64,000 bases of DNA from Ectopseudomonas mendocina. Its GTDB lineage: Bacteria; Pseudomonadota; Gammaproteobacteria; Pseudomonadales; Pseudomonadaceae. The notes under the pieces were generated by a model. The model did not search any database, was not told the DNA's origin, and saw only the letters and a program-made list of their open reading frames with translations. Each line of letters starts with the position of its first letter. Within the stretch, counting starts at the first letter, position 1. The DNA lies in contig NZ_JADTQG010000010.1 in assembly GCF_016008875.1 (NCBI RefSeq), positions 124,001-188,000 on the forward strand, in the 5' to 3' direction. A program made the translations under genes and the position numbers. Positions 15,422-24,622 of the stretch are shown one piece after another.

Positions 15422-18400
15422 ATTTCGCTACCTGGTCGATCCGCAACCCTATCCCTTCGATCCTGCTGTTCGTCCTCCTTGCTCTGGCAGGACTATGGGG
15501 TTTCCGGCAGCTTCCAACTCAGGATTTGCCTGACTTCGACCTGCCAATGGTGACCGTTACCCTGACGCAGCCAGGCGCAGCACCGGCGCAGCTGGAAACA
15601 GAGGTCGCACGCCGGGTTGAAGACTCTCTCGCTACCCTGAACGGTCTCAACCATCTGCGCACCTCGATCACTGATGGTCTGGTCTCTATTCAGGTTGAGT
15701 TTGTCCTGGAGAAGAAACTTTCGGATGCGCTGATCGAAACCAAAAATGCAGTCGACAGTATCCGTACCGAACTGCCTGCCGATCTGTTGCAACCGACGGT
15801 AAGTGCCTCGACCAGTGTTGGTCAGCCGGTGCTGACCTACGCCATATCGTCCGCTCGCCTAGACGAGGAGCAATTGTCCTGGCTCGTCGACGACAGGGTT
15901 GCCAAGGCGGTTTTGGCAGTTTCTGGGGTCGGCCGCTTTGAGCGGCTAGGCGGGGTCGAGCGCGAGGTACGAATAGAGGTAGACCCGCAGCGCATGCAAG
16001 CGCTTGGCGTTACAGCCGCCGACGTGTCGAATGCCTTGCGCCAGATACAGCTGGAATCATCCGGAGGGCGCGGACAATGGAGCGGTGAAGAGCAGTCAGT
16101 TCGAACCATTGCCACTGTGCGCCAGGCCTCTGAGCTCAAAGAGCTACGTATATCGCTACCAAGTGGAAAGAGTTTTCGCCTCAACCAGATCGCAAGGATA
16201 GAAGATGGCCCGGCAGATCCCACTCAAGCTGCCCTGCTGGATGGCAATCACGTTGTCGGGTTTAACGTCTATCGCGCCAGGGGCTTTGACGAAGTTCGCT
16301 TGGCCGAAGGCGTTAGAGAGGCTCTACAGGATCTCCAGCAGAATGAGCCGGACCTCAAATTCAGTGAGATATCCGGCTCTGTAAGTCAGACGGTCGAGCA
16401 GTACGAAGGCTCAATGACAATGCTGTACGAAGGCGCATTGCTGGCCATGCTGGTGGTTTGGATCTTTCTGCGCGACTGGCGGGCAACTCTGATCGCCTCC
16501 GCTGCCTTGCCCTTATCCATTCTGCCTGCCTTCGCCGCCATGGCTTGGCTCGACTTCACGCTCAACACCGTCACGCTGCTGGCCCTAGCGGTGGTAGTGG
16601 GCATTCTCGTCGATGATGCGATTGTCGAGATCGAGAACATCGAGAGACATCGACACATGGGCAAGTCCATCCGCGAGGCTGCGGAGGATGCCGTCAACGA
16701 GATTGCACTAGCGGTGATGGCCACCACCATGAGTCTTGTCGCGGTCTTTCTGCCGACCGCGCTGATGAGCGGCATTGGTGGCTTGGTCTTCAAGCAGTTC
16801 GGATGGACCTCTGTAATCGCGGTGCTGGCATCCCTGCTGGTAGCCCGTCTGCTAACGCCGATGATGGCGGCCTACATGCTCAAGTCCGAGCCGATGCCGC
16901 CGCATCAGGATGGCCGCATCATGCAGTGGTACATGTCAGCCGTGCATTGGTGTCTGGCACACCGCAAGACCACGGTGGGCGGCGCACTGGCCTTCCTGAT
17001 TGCCTCACTTGCTCTAGTGCCCCACATCGAGACTGGCTTCATACCGCCAGCCGATGGCAGCAGCACCATGGTGACCATAGAGCTGCCACCTGCCAGCTCG
17101 CTGGATGACACCCTGGCCGTGGCCGAAGAAGCACGCCATGCCTTGCAGGATGTCGCGGGGATAGAGCACGTTTTCACGACGGTGGGCGCTGCGCAAAGTG
17201 CCGGCCAAGGTGCTTCCGCCCCCGGAGAGGTTCGTCGAGCGTCTATTACGCTGACGTTTCTTCCCCGAGGCGAACGGGACTCTCAACAAGCCATTGAAGA
17301 CAGGGTTCGCGAACGACTTCAGATGGTGCCAGGAGCTCGCTTTTCGCTAGGTAGCGGCGCGCCAAGCGAGAAACTCCAGATCATTCTTGCCAGTGACAAC
17401 GCCGACGCTCTTAAGGTCAGCGCAGAAAAGGTCGAATCGGAGCTCAGGGACGTCAGGGGACTGTTTAACATCACCTCCACGGCTAGCCTTGAACGCCCCG
17501 AAATCATTATCCGCCCTGACGGGCAGCGAGCGGCTGAACTAGGGGTCACCAGTGCTGCGATCGGCGAAGTGGTACGCGTGGCAACCAGCGGCGATTTCGA
17601 CCAGCAGGTCGCTAGACTGAACCTCGACAATCGCCAGCTGTACATTCGTACGCGCCTGCCCGACGAGGCTCGTACCGATACCGCCACACTGGCAAATATG
17701 AGGGTTCCGGGCCGAAATGGCTCAGTGCCCTTGGCCAGTGTTGCGACTATTTCACTGGAAAGCGGCCCCGTACAGATCGACCGTTTTGACCGACTGCGCA
17801 ACATCACCATCTCTGCCGACCTAGGCGGTACGGCCTTGGGCACGGCTCAAGCAGCTGCCGCCAAGCTGCCTTCGATTCGAGCACTGCCATCCACTGTGAA
17901 AGTCATCGAAGCAGGTGATGCCGAGATTGTCGCAGAGCTGGGCATGGGCTTCGCCATGGCGCTCGTAGTCGGCGTGTTGTGCATCTATTGCGTCCTCGTG
18001 CTGCTGTTCGGTGATTTCCTTCAGCCCGTCACCATTCTCTCGGCAATACCTCTGTCCATAGGCGGGGCGTTTCTCGCACTTTTGATAGGAAACAGCCTGC
18101 TCAGCGTGCCCTCAATGATTGGCCTGGTGATGCTCATGGGCATCGTTACCAAGAACTCGATTCTGCTTGTGGATTACGCCGTCATGGGGCGCAAGAAGGA
18201 TGGTCTTTCTCTGCACGAGGCATTGGTAGACGCCTGCCACAAACGCGCGCGCCCCATCGTGATGACGACCATCGCGATGGTCGCAGGCATGTTGCCCATC
18301 GCGCTGGGGTTCGGAGCTGATTCGAGTTTTCGTCAACCCATGGCAGTTGCCGTGATTGGAGGCCTGATCACCTCTACCGCGCTCAGCCTACTCGTCGTTC

Positions 18401-18492
18401 CAGTGGTGTTCACCTATGTGGACGGCTTCGAACGTCGACTAGCAAAACTCTTCCACCGTCGTCCTCCAGAACCTCAGCTAGAAAGGAGATAA
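15418..18492 (+). CDS. RND efflux pump, HAE1-type inner-membrane permease
   Basis: A 1024-residue AcrB-like permease with twelve membrane segments and two large periplasmic loops. The proton-relay acidic pair is visible in segment 4 (VGILVDDAIVEIENIERH, near residue 397), and a conserved lysine lies in segment 10 (GIVTKNSILLVDY, near residue 909). Length is normal for the family. Substrates cannot be told from sequence. The operon continues into envelope and redox genes, which hints at efflux of a toxic organic compound. Confidence 0.92.
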   Translation: MNFATWSIRNPIPSILLFVLLALAGLWGFRQLPTQDLPDFDLPMVTVTLTQPGAAPAQLETEVARRVEDSLATLNGLNHLRTSITDGLVSIQVEFVLEKKLSDALIETKNAVDSIRTELPADLLQPTVSASTSVGQPVLTYAISSARLDEEQLSWLVDDRVAKAVLAVSGVGRFERLGGVEREVRIEVDPQRMQALGVTAADVSNALRQIQLESSGGRGQWSGEEQSVRTIATVRQASELKELRISLPSGKSFRLNQIARIEDGPADPTQAALLDGNHVVGFNVYRARGFDEVRLAEGVREALQDLQQNEPDLKFSEISGSVSQTVEQYEGSMTMLYEGALLAMLVVWIFLRDWRATLIASAALPLSILPAFAAMAWLDFTLNTVTLLALAVVVGILVDDAIVEIENIERHRHMGKSIREAAEDAVNEIALAVMATTMSLVAVFLPTALMSGIGGLVFKQFGWTSVIAVLASLLVARLLTPMMAAYMLKSEPMPPHQDGRIMQWYMSAVHWCLAHRKTTVGGALAFLIASLALVPHIETGFIPPADGSSTMVTIELPPASSLDDTLAVAEEARHALQDVAGIEHVFTTVGAAQSAGQGASAPGEVRRASITLTFLPRGERDSQQAIEDRVRERLQMVPGARFSLGSGAPSEKLQIILASDNADALKVSAEKVESELRDVRGLFNITSTASLERPEIIIRPDGQRAAELGVTSAAIGEVVRVATSGDFDQQVARLNLDNRQLYIRTRLPDEARTDTATLANMRVPGRNGSVPLASVATISLESGPVQIDRFDRLRNITISADLGGTALGTAQAAAAKLPSIRALPSTVKVIEAGDAEIVAELGMGFAMALVVGVLCIYCVLVLLFGDFLQPVTILSAIPLSIGGAFLALLIGNSLLSVPSMIGLVMLMGIVTKNSILLVDYAVMGRKKDGLSLHEALVDACHKRARPIVMTTIAMVAGMLPIALGFGADSSFRQPMAVAVIGGLITSTALSLLVVPVVFTYVDGFERRLAKLFHRRPPEPQLERR

Positions 18493-18496
18493 GCGC

Positions 18497-19306
18497 ATGA
18501 CCCGAGAACTCGTGACCCGACCATTCGCTCTGCCCACATTGGCGTGCTTGTTCGGTATCCCAGCGAGTCCATTGCTGGCGCAAGAGCAATCGGAAAGTCC
18601 ATGGCGGATTGGTTTGGGCGTCGGTGCAATCCATGCGCCGGAGTATTTGGGCAGCGATGAATCCGAATCCCAACCTCTGCCACTGGTCAATATCCGCTAC
18701 CAGCGATTCTTTTTTGGTGGAGCACCGGGGTCAGGCCTGCCTGGTCCCGGGCTGGGCGTATACCTGCACGAAAGCGAAGCCTTGACCTTAGGAGCGGTAC
18801 TAACCAGGGATTTAGGAGACCCGAGGGAGGAGTCGGATGATCACCGTTTGCAGGGGTTAGGTGATATCGACGCAACGACCCGTACAGGCCTGTTTGGTAG
18901 CTATCGCGCCGGATGGTTTTCGCTCAACGCTAATGTACTTTCCGACATCGGCGGCAACGAACAAGGCACTACTGTCAGCCTGGACGCCAAAGCAACATAT
19001 CGCCCTTCTCAAAAGCTCCAGCTATCAGCTGGCCCCGGCATCACCTGGGGAAGTAGCGACTACATGCAAACCTTCTTCGGCATCGATCAGAGCCAAGCAG
19101 TCCACTCAGCCTATTCACCATATGACGTTGGCAGTGGTGTTTCACTACTGCGCTTCTCCATTGGCGCCAACTACCAACTGGCCAGCCGATGGGCATTGGG
19201 AGCAAGCCTCACAGCGGCTCGCCTTCAAGGCGATGCGGCAGATAGCCCAATCGTTCAAGACAAGAACCAGAACAGCTACGCCGTTTTTCTGATGTACCGC
19301 TTCTGA
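18497..19306 (+). CDS. MipA/OmpV-family outer-membrane protein
   Basis: A 269-residue beta-barrel protein with a cleavable signal peptide (cleavage near ALLAQ, residue 29). It has the MipA/OmpV pattern IGLGVGAIHAPEYLGSDES at the N-terminus and a terminal aromatic residue in AVFLMYRF, typical of Bam-inserted barrels. It starts four bases after the pump gene, with AAGGAGAT overlapping the pump's last codons. MipA-type proteins are associated with envelope scaffolding or small-molecule passage. The exact role here is unknown. Confidence 0.88.
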   Translation: MTRELVTRPFALPTLACLFGIPASPLLAQEQSESPWRIGLGVGAIHAPEYLGSDESESQPLPLVNIRYQRFFFGGAPGSGLPGPGLGVYLHESEALTLGAVLTRDLGDPREESDDHRLQGLGDIDATTRTGLFGSYRAGWFSLNANVLSDIGGNEQGTTVSLDAKATYRPSQKLQLSAGPGITWGSSDYMQTFFGIDQSQAVHSAYSPYDVGSGVSLLRFSIGANYQLASRWALGASLTAARLQGDAADSPIVQDKNQNSYAVFLMYRF

Positions 19307-19344
19307 ACCTTGCCAGTGCCAACGGTCACGTGGAGTACATAGAC

Positions 19345-20262
19345 ATGAGCCAAGCCAAGCAGCAGCGCGTAATCGTAATGACGGGCGCAACAGGAGGCTT
19401 TGGGGCGAAAGCGGCGCAGTTGATCGCCGAGCGGACAGATACTCGCGTTATCGTTGGCGCTCGTGACGTGAGCAGAGTCCCCGGGAGTATTGAGGCGTTG
19501 CCGCTGGATCTCGCCTCTCTCGCCAGCGTACGAGAGTTTGTCATCCGACTGACTGAACAACTCGCCGAGCACCCAATCGACATCCTGATATTGAATGCGG
19601 GGACCCATCTGGCCAAGAACGACAGGCGAAGTGCAGATGGCTTCGAACTGACGTTTGCCGTCAACCATCTCGCGCATTACCTACTGGCCAGATCATTGCT
19701 GCCCCATTTGGCTGAGGGTGGCCGGCTCTTAATCACTACCAGCGATACCCACGACCCCGCAGTGACCGGCATGGCTCCGCGGAGTCTGGCCCCCCAACAG
19801 TTGGCGCACCCAACAACGAGCGGTTTCGGTACCGGCGTAAAGGCCTATGCGTCGTCTAAATTGTGCAACCTCATGACCGCGCAGACCCTGGCAGCGCATC
19901 CGGAGATCCAGTCACGAGGCATCAGCGTGATTGCCTTCAGTCCGGGCTTGACCAGTGGGAGCGCTGGGCGCGACAGCCCTGTGCTCTTGCGCCGTGTTGT
20001 CCAGGTACTGATGCAAACCGTCTTTCATGTCTTGGGCCTGTTTCGACCAGCATACGCCGCTAATCCGCCTGAGCGATCGGGAGCATCACTGGCAGACTTT
20101 GCACTGGGCAACGCCAACCTGCCGTCAGGTCACATTTACGTGGCCTTGGTTAAAGGCAAGCCAACGTTTCCCGAGCCATCTGAGCTGGCACGAAGCCAAA
20201 GCGCGCAACAACAATTGTGGCGCGACAGTGCAGCCATGGTCGGCATCGACTACGAGGCATGA
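19345..20262 (+). CDS. Short-chain dehydrogenase/reductase (retinol-dehydrogenase-like)
   Basis: A 305-residue SDR. The cofactor motif TGATGGFG is near residue 13, NAG near residue 84, and the catalytic YASSK at about residue 170. The longer C-terminal part resembles protochlorophyllide/retinol-type SDRs. GGAG sits nine bases before the start. It is probably co-transcribed with mipA and the next hydrolase gene and may modify an alcohol, aldehyde or ketone handled by this operon. Confidence 0.85.
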   Translation: MSQAKQQRVIVMTGATGGFGAKAAQLIAERTDTRVIVGARDVSRVPGSIEALPLDLASLASVREFVIRLTEQLAEHPIDILILNAGTHLAKNDRRSADGFELTFAVNHLAHYLLARSLLPHLAEGGRLLITTSDTHDPAVTGMAPRSLAPQQLAHPTTSGFGTGVKAYASSKLCNLMTAQTLAAHPEIQSRGISVIAFSPGLTSGSAGRDSPVLLRRVVQVLMQTVFHVLGLFRPAYAANPPERSGASLADFALGNANLPSGHIYVALVKGKPTFPEPSELARSQSAQQQLWRDSAAMVGIDYEA

Positions 20263-20264
20263 CC

Positions 20265-21545
20265 ATGAGTCACTACACCCCAATCAATGTGCTCTCTAAA
20301 AGCTGCAAGCTCCTGAATATCAGATCGCTTATGCTTGTTGTGTCAGCGCTGACGTTTGTATTCGCGATCAGCGCCTGCACGTCCATGAGCAGCATGACTC
20401 GACCTGTATCCTCGGTTAGCTTCGCCGACTATCGAAGCAGCAGCCTGAAGCTACTGGCAACCGAACGCCAACAGTTTTCCAACAATGCGGATGAGCTTCA
20501 ATGGAACGCTCCTCAGGAATGGCAACCCGCCCCTTCACAACCCGGCACAAGGCCCCGTAAAGGTGTTTTGCTGGTTCATGGTCTTGGCGACTCTCCTTGG
20601 TCTTTCTATGACCTGGCGCCACAGCTCGCAGGTCAGGGCTTCCTCGTTCGCACCATACTGCTGCCCGGCCATGGCACACACCCCGAAGACCTGCTGGACG
20701 TAACCGCAGAACAGTGGCAGAGAGTAGTGTATGAGCAGGCCCAGACGCTGGAGCAGGATGTCGATGGCCCGGTTTATCTGGGGGGGTTCTCTACCGGGGC
20801 CAATCTGGTTCTGGACTATGCCTATGGCCATCCAGAAATTGCAGGTTTGATCTTGGTCTCACCCGGCTTCAAAAGCTTTCCATTCGGCTGGCTGGCCCCA
20901 ATGCTTTCTCGTATTCGCCCCTGGCTGGTGAGCCCTGACGGTTCAGTGAAGAACCAAACGCCCGTGCGATACATGAATGTCCCAACCAATGCTTACGCTC
21001 AGTTCTACCGAACAAGCGCTCTCGCTCAGGAGTTGCTGACTCAACCTTATAACAAGCCCGTGTTCATGGTGGTCGCACAGCACGACTCGGTAATTGATAC
21101 CGACTACCTGCTCGACGTCTTCCAGCACAGCTTCACCCATCCGCAAAGCCGCTTGATCTGGTACGGAACCCCACCGGAAGGATTGCACGCCAACCACAGA
21201 GTCCTGATGAAGGCGGACCGAATCCCTGCACAGCGCATAAGCCAGTTCTCGCACATGGGGCTGCTGTTCTCTCCATCCAATCCACTGTATGGCGGACACG
21301 GAAGCCTTCGCATCTGCCTGAATAGTCTCTCAAGCCAGGATACCCAGGCCTGTGAGGACGGTGTGCAAACCTGGTACTCGGATTGGGGCTACCGAGAAGA
21401 AGGCAAGATCCACGCCCGGCTTACGTTCAACCCGTATTTCGATTGGCAGACCACGATCATGGCCGAAGTACTTGATGAAAAAACGTCATCGCGCTCATCC
21501 GCCAGCGCATTCAACTCCATCCAGGCAAACGATTCAAAGCCCTGA
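20265..21545 (+). CDS. Alpha/beta hydrolase lipoprotein
   Basis: A 426-residue protein with a membrane-targeting N-terminus ending in a lipobox-like SAC (near residue 38), so it is likely anchored in the envelope. The alpha/beta hydrolase core shows HGLGDSPWSF (oxyanion region), the nucleophile elbow GGFSTGAN, the acid in VAQHDSVID and the histidine in FSHMGLLF. It starts two bases after the SDR stop. It may act as an esterase on a substrate shared with the neighbouring SDR and reductase; the substrate is not predictable. Confidence 0.82.
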   Translation: MSHYTPINVLSKSCKLLNIRSLMLVVSALTFVFAISACTSMSSMTRPVSSVSFADYRSSSLKLLATERQQFSNNADELQWNAPQEWQPAPSQPGTRPRKGVLLVHGLGDSPWSFYDLAPQLAGQGFLVRTILLPGHGTHPEDLLDVTAEQWQRVVYEQAQTLEQDVDGPVYLGGFSTGANLVLDYAYGHPEIAGLILVSPGFKSFPFGWLAPMLSRIRPWLVSPDGSVKNQTPVRYMNVPTNAYAQFYRTSALAQELLTQPYNKPVFMVVAQHDSVIDTDYLLDVFQHSFTHPQSRLIWYGTPPEGLHANHRVLMKADRIPAQRISQFSHMGLLFSPSNPLYGGHGSLRICLNSLSSQDTQACEDGVQTWYSDWGYREEGKIHARLTFNPYFDWQTTIMAEVLDEKTSSRSSASAFNSIQANDSKP

Positions 21546-21607
21546 GTTCTAGCGCATCCCGAATATTTCCTATAGCCAGATCAATGCTTCATCTTGCGAG
21601 AAAAAAC

Positions 21608-22540
21608 ATGAAACGAGTGCAATTCAACCGATACGGTGGCCCTGAATACATGTCATTTGGTGACTACACCTTGCCCAAACTTGCACCCAATAGGGTCCGA
21701 GTAAGAGTGAAAGCCGCGGCACTGAATCCGCTGGACTGGAAGATCCGACGCGGGGTCATGCGCCTAGCGACCGGACGACGCTTCCCTCAAGGCATGGGCT
21801 CGGACTTCGCGGGAGTGATCGAGGCTGTTGGCTCGAAGGTCAGGGGCTTTCAGGTGGGTGATGAGGTATTTGGCACCGTCGAAATACGACGGCAAGGTGC
21901 ATTTGCCGAACTGGTCGATGCGGATGCCCGGCTAGTCGTACACAAACCTAGCTCATTGTCATTTAGCGAAGCTGCGTGCTTGCCGATTCCTTCTGCAACT
22001 GCCTGGGCCGCCATCGTCGTCGCGGCAAAAGTTGGTCCCTACTCTCGTATTCTGATCAACGGGGCTAGCGGCGCTGTTGGTCGCTCAGCAATGCAGCTGG
22101 CATTGGCAAATGGCGCAGAGGTTGTTGTTGCGGCCAGTAAGTCTTCTGTTGGGCAATTCAATGAGGTTGGTCTCAAGGCAGCCTGCCTTTATGGAGACAA
22201 AGCTGCGCTGTCTGCTCATGGTCCTTACGATGCTGTATTCGATACGTTAGGCACTCTTTCTATCATCGATGGTGTAGCACTGTTGAAACCACGAGGATGC
22301 TTTCTGGACATCAACCCGACTCCCGGACGCATCTTGAGAGGACTATTAAGTCGACGATACAAGATGATATTCGCTACAGGTGGATTAAAGCACTTGCCTG
22401 AAATTGCAGCGGCTGCTGCTGATGGAGCACTTCGGCAAAGTATTGGTATGGAGGTTCCCTTCTCCGAGGCTCTGTCCGCAATACAGAGTGCTGAGCTTGG
22501 CGACCGTCCCGTTGGACGGGTGGTGCTTATGCTCGAATGA
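21608..22540 (+). CDS. MDR-superfamily NAD(P)-dependent reductase (quinone oxidoreductase-like)
   Basis: A 310-residue medium-chain dehydrogenase/reductase of the zinc-free quinone-oxidoreductase type. It has the N-terminal GroES-like domain (AALNPLDWKIRRG), the conserved GSDFAGVIEAVG, and a Rossmann fold with INGASGAVGRSAMQ near residue 148. No structural-zinc cysteine loop is present. The start at 21608 aligns with the family; an upstream ATG at 21584 is possible. It closes the efflux/detoxification operon and may reduce an enone or quinone. Confidence 0.85.
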   Translation: MKRVQFNRYGGPEYMSFGDYTLPKLAPNRVRVRVKAAALNPLDWKIRRGVMRLATGRRFPQGMGSDFAGVIEAVGSKVRGFQVGDEVFGTVEIRRQGAFAELVDADARLVVHKPSSLSFSEAACLPIPSATAWAAIVVAAKVGPYSRILINGASGAVGRSAMQLALANGAEVVVAASKSSVGQFNEVGLKAACLYGDKAALSAHGPYDAVFDTLGTLSIIDGVALLKPRGCFLDINPTPGRILRGLLSRRYKMIFATGGLKHLPEIAAAAADGALRQSIGMEVPFSEALSAIQSAELGDRPVGRVVLMLE

Positions 22541-22914
22541 TCTGACGGCTGGATACCCTGTCTTTAGCAGCACCATCTCAGATCTAAGTATGTATAGCTG
22601 GAGGGACGAAGATCCACTTGTGGCCCAGAGTGTGTAAAACACCCGAACATACCCTTGCTGTGATTTCTGAGAATTTCATCGCAAGGGATGCCCATGCAAC
22701 GGTTTATCCAGGGTGAACACCGAGGTCAAAGGACCCAGCCTTTACTGCTTTAGAGGCCATCAATACGTCATGAAGCCCCAAGAGCGTTAGCGCCGCTGAT
22801 CGTGGCGAACGCTCGGGCTATCTTAACGACTAGGAACTGCGCTCGTACTCACCAGCGCCTCAAATATGTTTTTGGGCTTACTCCATGAACGAGAGCAGTG
22901 ACTCAGAGCCCCGG
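22541..22914. other. Gap without a recognisable gene
   Basis: About 370 bases between the converging reductase and cupin genes. It holds the 7-base inverted repeat CCCTTGC (22652-22658) / GCAAGGG (22681-22687). No T-run marks a terminator, and I see no coding frame with a family match. Confidence 0.4.
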
Positions 22915-23310
22915 TTAACCCTGTGTGCCGCTGGTCACGACCGTGAATTTCCGGCTGAACTCAAGCACCTCGCACACACCGGTTCGCCCGGCCGGAATCG
23001 AGATGGCATCTCCCGCGCCCATTTCATGGCGCTCGCCATCATCCATGGTGATCACGATCTTTCCCTCGATCAGAACGAAGGCTTCATCGTTGTCGAATCG
23101 CCAGTGAAACTTTGCCGGCTGCGAGGTGAAAAAAGCCACCGACTTGTGTGGCGTTTTCACACCCACGGTACGCAGCAATTTCATCCTGGTATTGGGCTGG
23201 CCCTCGAGGACATCGTCTCCCAGGGGGTATGGCAACCAGCCATCCGGGGTATCGAGCGACGCTCTGGATATCGAGGTAATCGGGTTGGGAAGCAGCGGGC
23301 GGGTATTCAT
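22915..23310 (-). CDS. Cupin-domain protein
   Basis: A 131-residue single-cupin protein. The two cupin motifs appear as FHWRFDNDEAFVLIEGKIVI (near residue 68) and GDAISIPAGRTG (near residue 100). The histidine pattern is reduced compared with metal-binding cupins, closer to the DUF861 group. It is divergent from the tetR gene at 23414, with a 20-base palindrome between them, so it is the probable target of that repressor. The function is unknown. Confidence 0.75.
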   Translation of the reverse strand: MNTRPLLPNPITSISRASLDTPDGWLPYPLGDDVLEGQPNTRMKLLRTVGVKTPHKSVAFFTSQPAKFHWRFDNDEAFVLIEGKIVITMDDGERHEMGAGDAISIPAGRTGVCEVLEFSRKFTVVTSGTQG

Positions 23311-23346
23311 GTTGTTGTCGCCTCATGCGGACAGGGGTGGAAGACG

Positions 23347-23366
23347 ACTATGCCACGTGACATAGT
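23347..23366. promoter_or_regulatory. 20-base palindromic operator between cupin and tetR
   Basis: ACTATGCCACGTGACATAGT is palindromic at 18 of 20 positions. It lies 37 bases upstream of the cupin start and 48 bases upstream of the tetR start. This is the expected binding site for the TetR protein, controlling both genes. Confidence 0.65.
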
Positions 23367-23413
23367 GCCACGACTGAGACTACATCAAATATGACAGATG
23401 GCATAATCAAAAC

Positions 23414-24022
23414 ATGACCTTATCGACACGCGATCGGATGATCCTCGGCGCTGCGGACCTGCTGCGCCGACGCGGGGTATGCGCCACCAGCGTTCGCGAG
23501 GTGGTCCGCTACTCCGCTACGCCAAGGGGGTCCATTGCCTACCACTTCCCAGGTGGCAAGCAGCAATTGCTCGAGGCGGCGGTCGAGCATGCAGGCCGTG
23601 AGGTGAGCATTCCGCTGGCAGAACTTCTCGCCCAGCACGGCACCGTGGTCGGCCTGGAATGTTTCGTCGCAAGGTGGCGGCAGATGCTGGAGGAGACGGA
23701 CTTTCAGGCCGGCTGTGCGGTGCTCGCCGTGGCCGTCGAGCAGTATTCGTCGGAGCAGCGCGGGGATGCCAGCCCGGAACAGGATCACCGGATCCACGAG
23801 CAGTTACTGGATCAGGCCAACGCCATATTCCGCGAGTGGCAAGGCATCATCAGCCAGTCGCTGATGAGTTCCGGCGCGTCGGAGGCTCGAGCAATGAGCC
23901 TGGCAGTGCTGGTCATCGCCTCGATCGAGGGCTCGGTTGCGTTGTGTCGTGCCGCGCGAAGTGCCGAGCCCCTGAACGCCATATGGCAGGAACTCCAGCG
24001 GGCGCTGGAGAGCTCGACTTGA
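23414..24022 (+). CDS. TetR-family regulator, LmrA/YxaF type
   Basis: A 202-residue TetR protein with an N-terminal helix-turn-helix containing the subgroup signature TPRGSIAYHFPGGKQQLL (about residues 36-53). CATAAT (23402-23407) lies six bases before the ATG, which suggests a very short or absent leader if it is the -10. The palindrome at 23347-23366 is the likely operator. LmrA/YxaF-type repressors usually respond to small planar compounds. Confidence 0.85.
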   Translation: MTLSTRDRMILGAADLLRRRGVCATSVREVVRYSATPRGSIAYHFPGGKQQLLEAAVEHAGREVSIPLAELLAQHGTVVGLECFVARWRQMLEETDFQAGCAVLAVAVEQYSSEQRGDASPEQDHRIHEQLLDQANAIFREWQGIISQSLMSSGASEARAMSLAVLVIASIEGSVALCRAARSAEPLNAIWQELQRALESST

Positions 24023-24064
24023 GTCCTGCACAGGGGCCTGAAAGATCAGGCCCGACGCCGACAC

Positions 24065-24541
24065 TCACTTGCCCGAAGCTGGCTTTTCCATGATCAGCAG
24101 CGTGGAGGTCGCCGAGGCCAGGAGCCTGTCCTGGCTGTCCACGATGCGGGCTTCGGTAAAGGCCACTCGCCTGCCGGCGCTCATCACCTCGCCGATGGCA
24201 CGCACCTGACCGGTGTCACGGGTGATGGGACGGTGGTATGCCACTTTCAGCTCCAGGGTGGTATAGGCCTGGTTGGCCTGCAGCAGGGTGTGGGTGACGC
24301 AGCCACAGACCGAGTCCAACATCGTCGCAGCGTACCCGCCGTGCACTGTCCCGATCGGATTGTAGGCATGCGCGTCGGGGATCCCGGCCACCACCACACG
24401 CCCTTTGGTCCCCTCGGCGAACTCCAGCTTCAATGACTCAAATATCCCGACTTTCCTCGGTGAGCGAAGCAGCGCTTCCATCTGCTCCAGACCGTTCAGG
24501 TCTGCGGCAATCTCGTCGATCCGCGACGTTGCTTTCTGCAT
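24065..24541 (-). CDS. PaaI-type hotdog-fold thioesterase
   Basis: A 158-residue hotdog-fold protein with the PaaI signature TVHGGYAATMLDSVCG near residue 65, which contains the acidic active-site residue. Proteins of this group hydrolyse acyl-CoA thioesters and often rescue CoA in aromatic or fatty-acid catabolism. It is downstream of the tetR gene on the same strand (81-base gap). It is likely part of the same regulatory unit as the divergent acyl-CoA operon. Confidence 0.82.
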   Translation of the reverse strand: MQKATSRIDEIAADLNGLEQMEALLRSPRKVGIFESLKLEFAEGTKGRVVVAGIPDAHAYNPIGTVHGGYAATMLDSVCGCVTHTLLQANQAYTTLELKVAYHRPITRDTGQVRAIGEVMSAGRRVAFTEARIVDSQDRLLASATSTLLIMEKPASGK

Positions 24542-24622
24542 ATCCAGTACCGTTCAGGGCGCCACTCAGGTGAAGGATGCTGACCAGTACCCAGTCCGCT
24601 GGTACCCCAGGGGACAAGGTTT

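Noticed and set aside
22652-22687. Inverted repeat considered as a terminator for the reductase gene
   Set aside because: It has a 7-base stem, a 22-base loop and no T-run.
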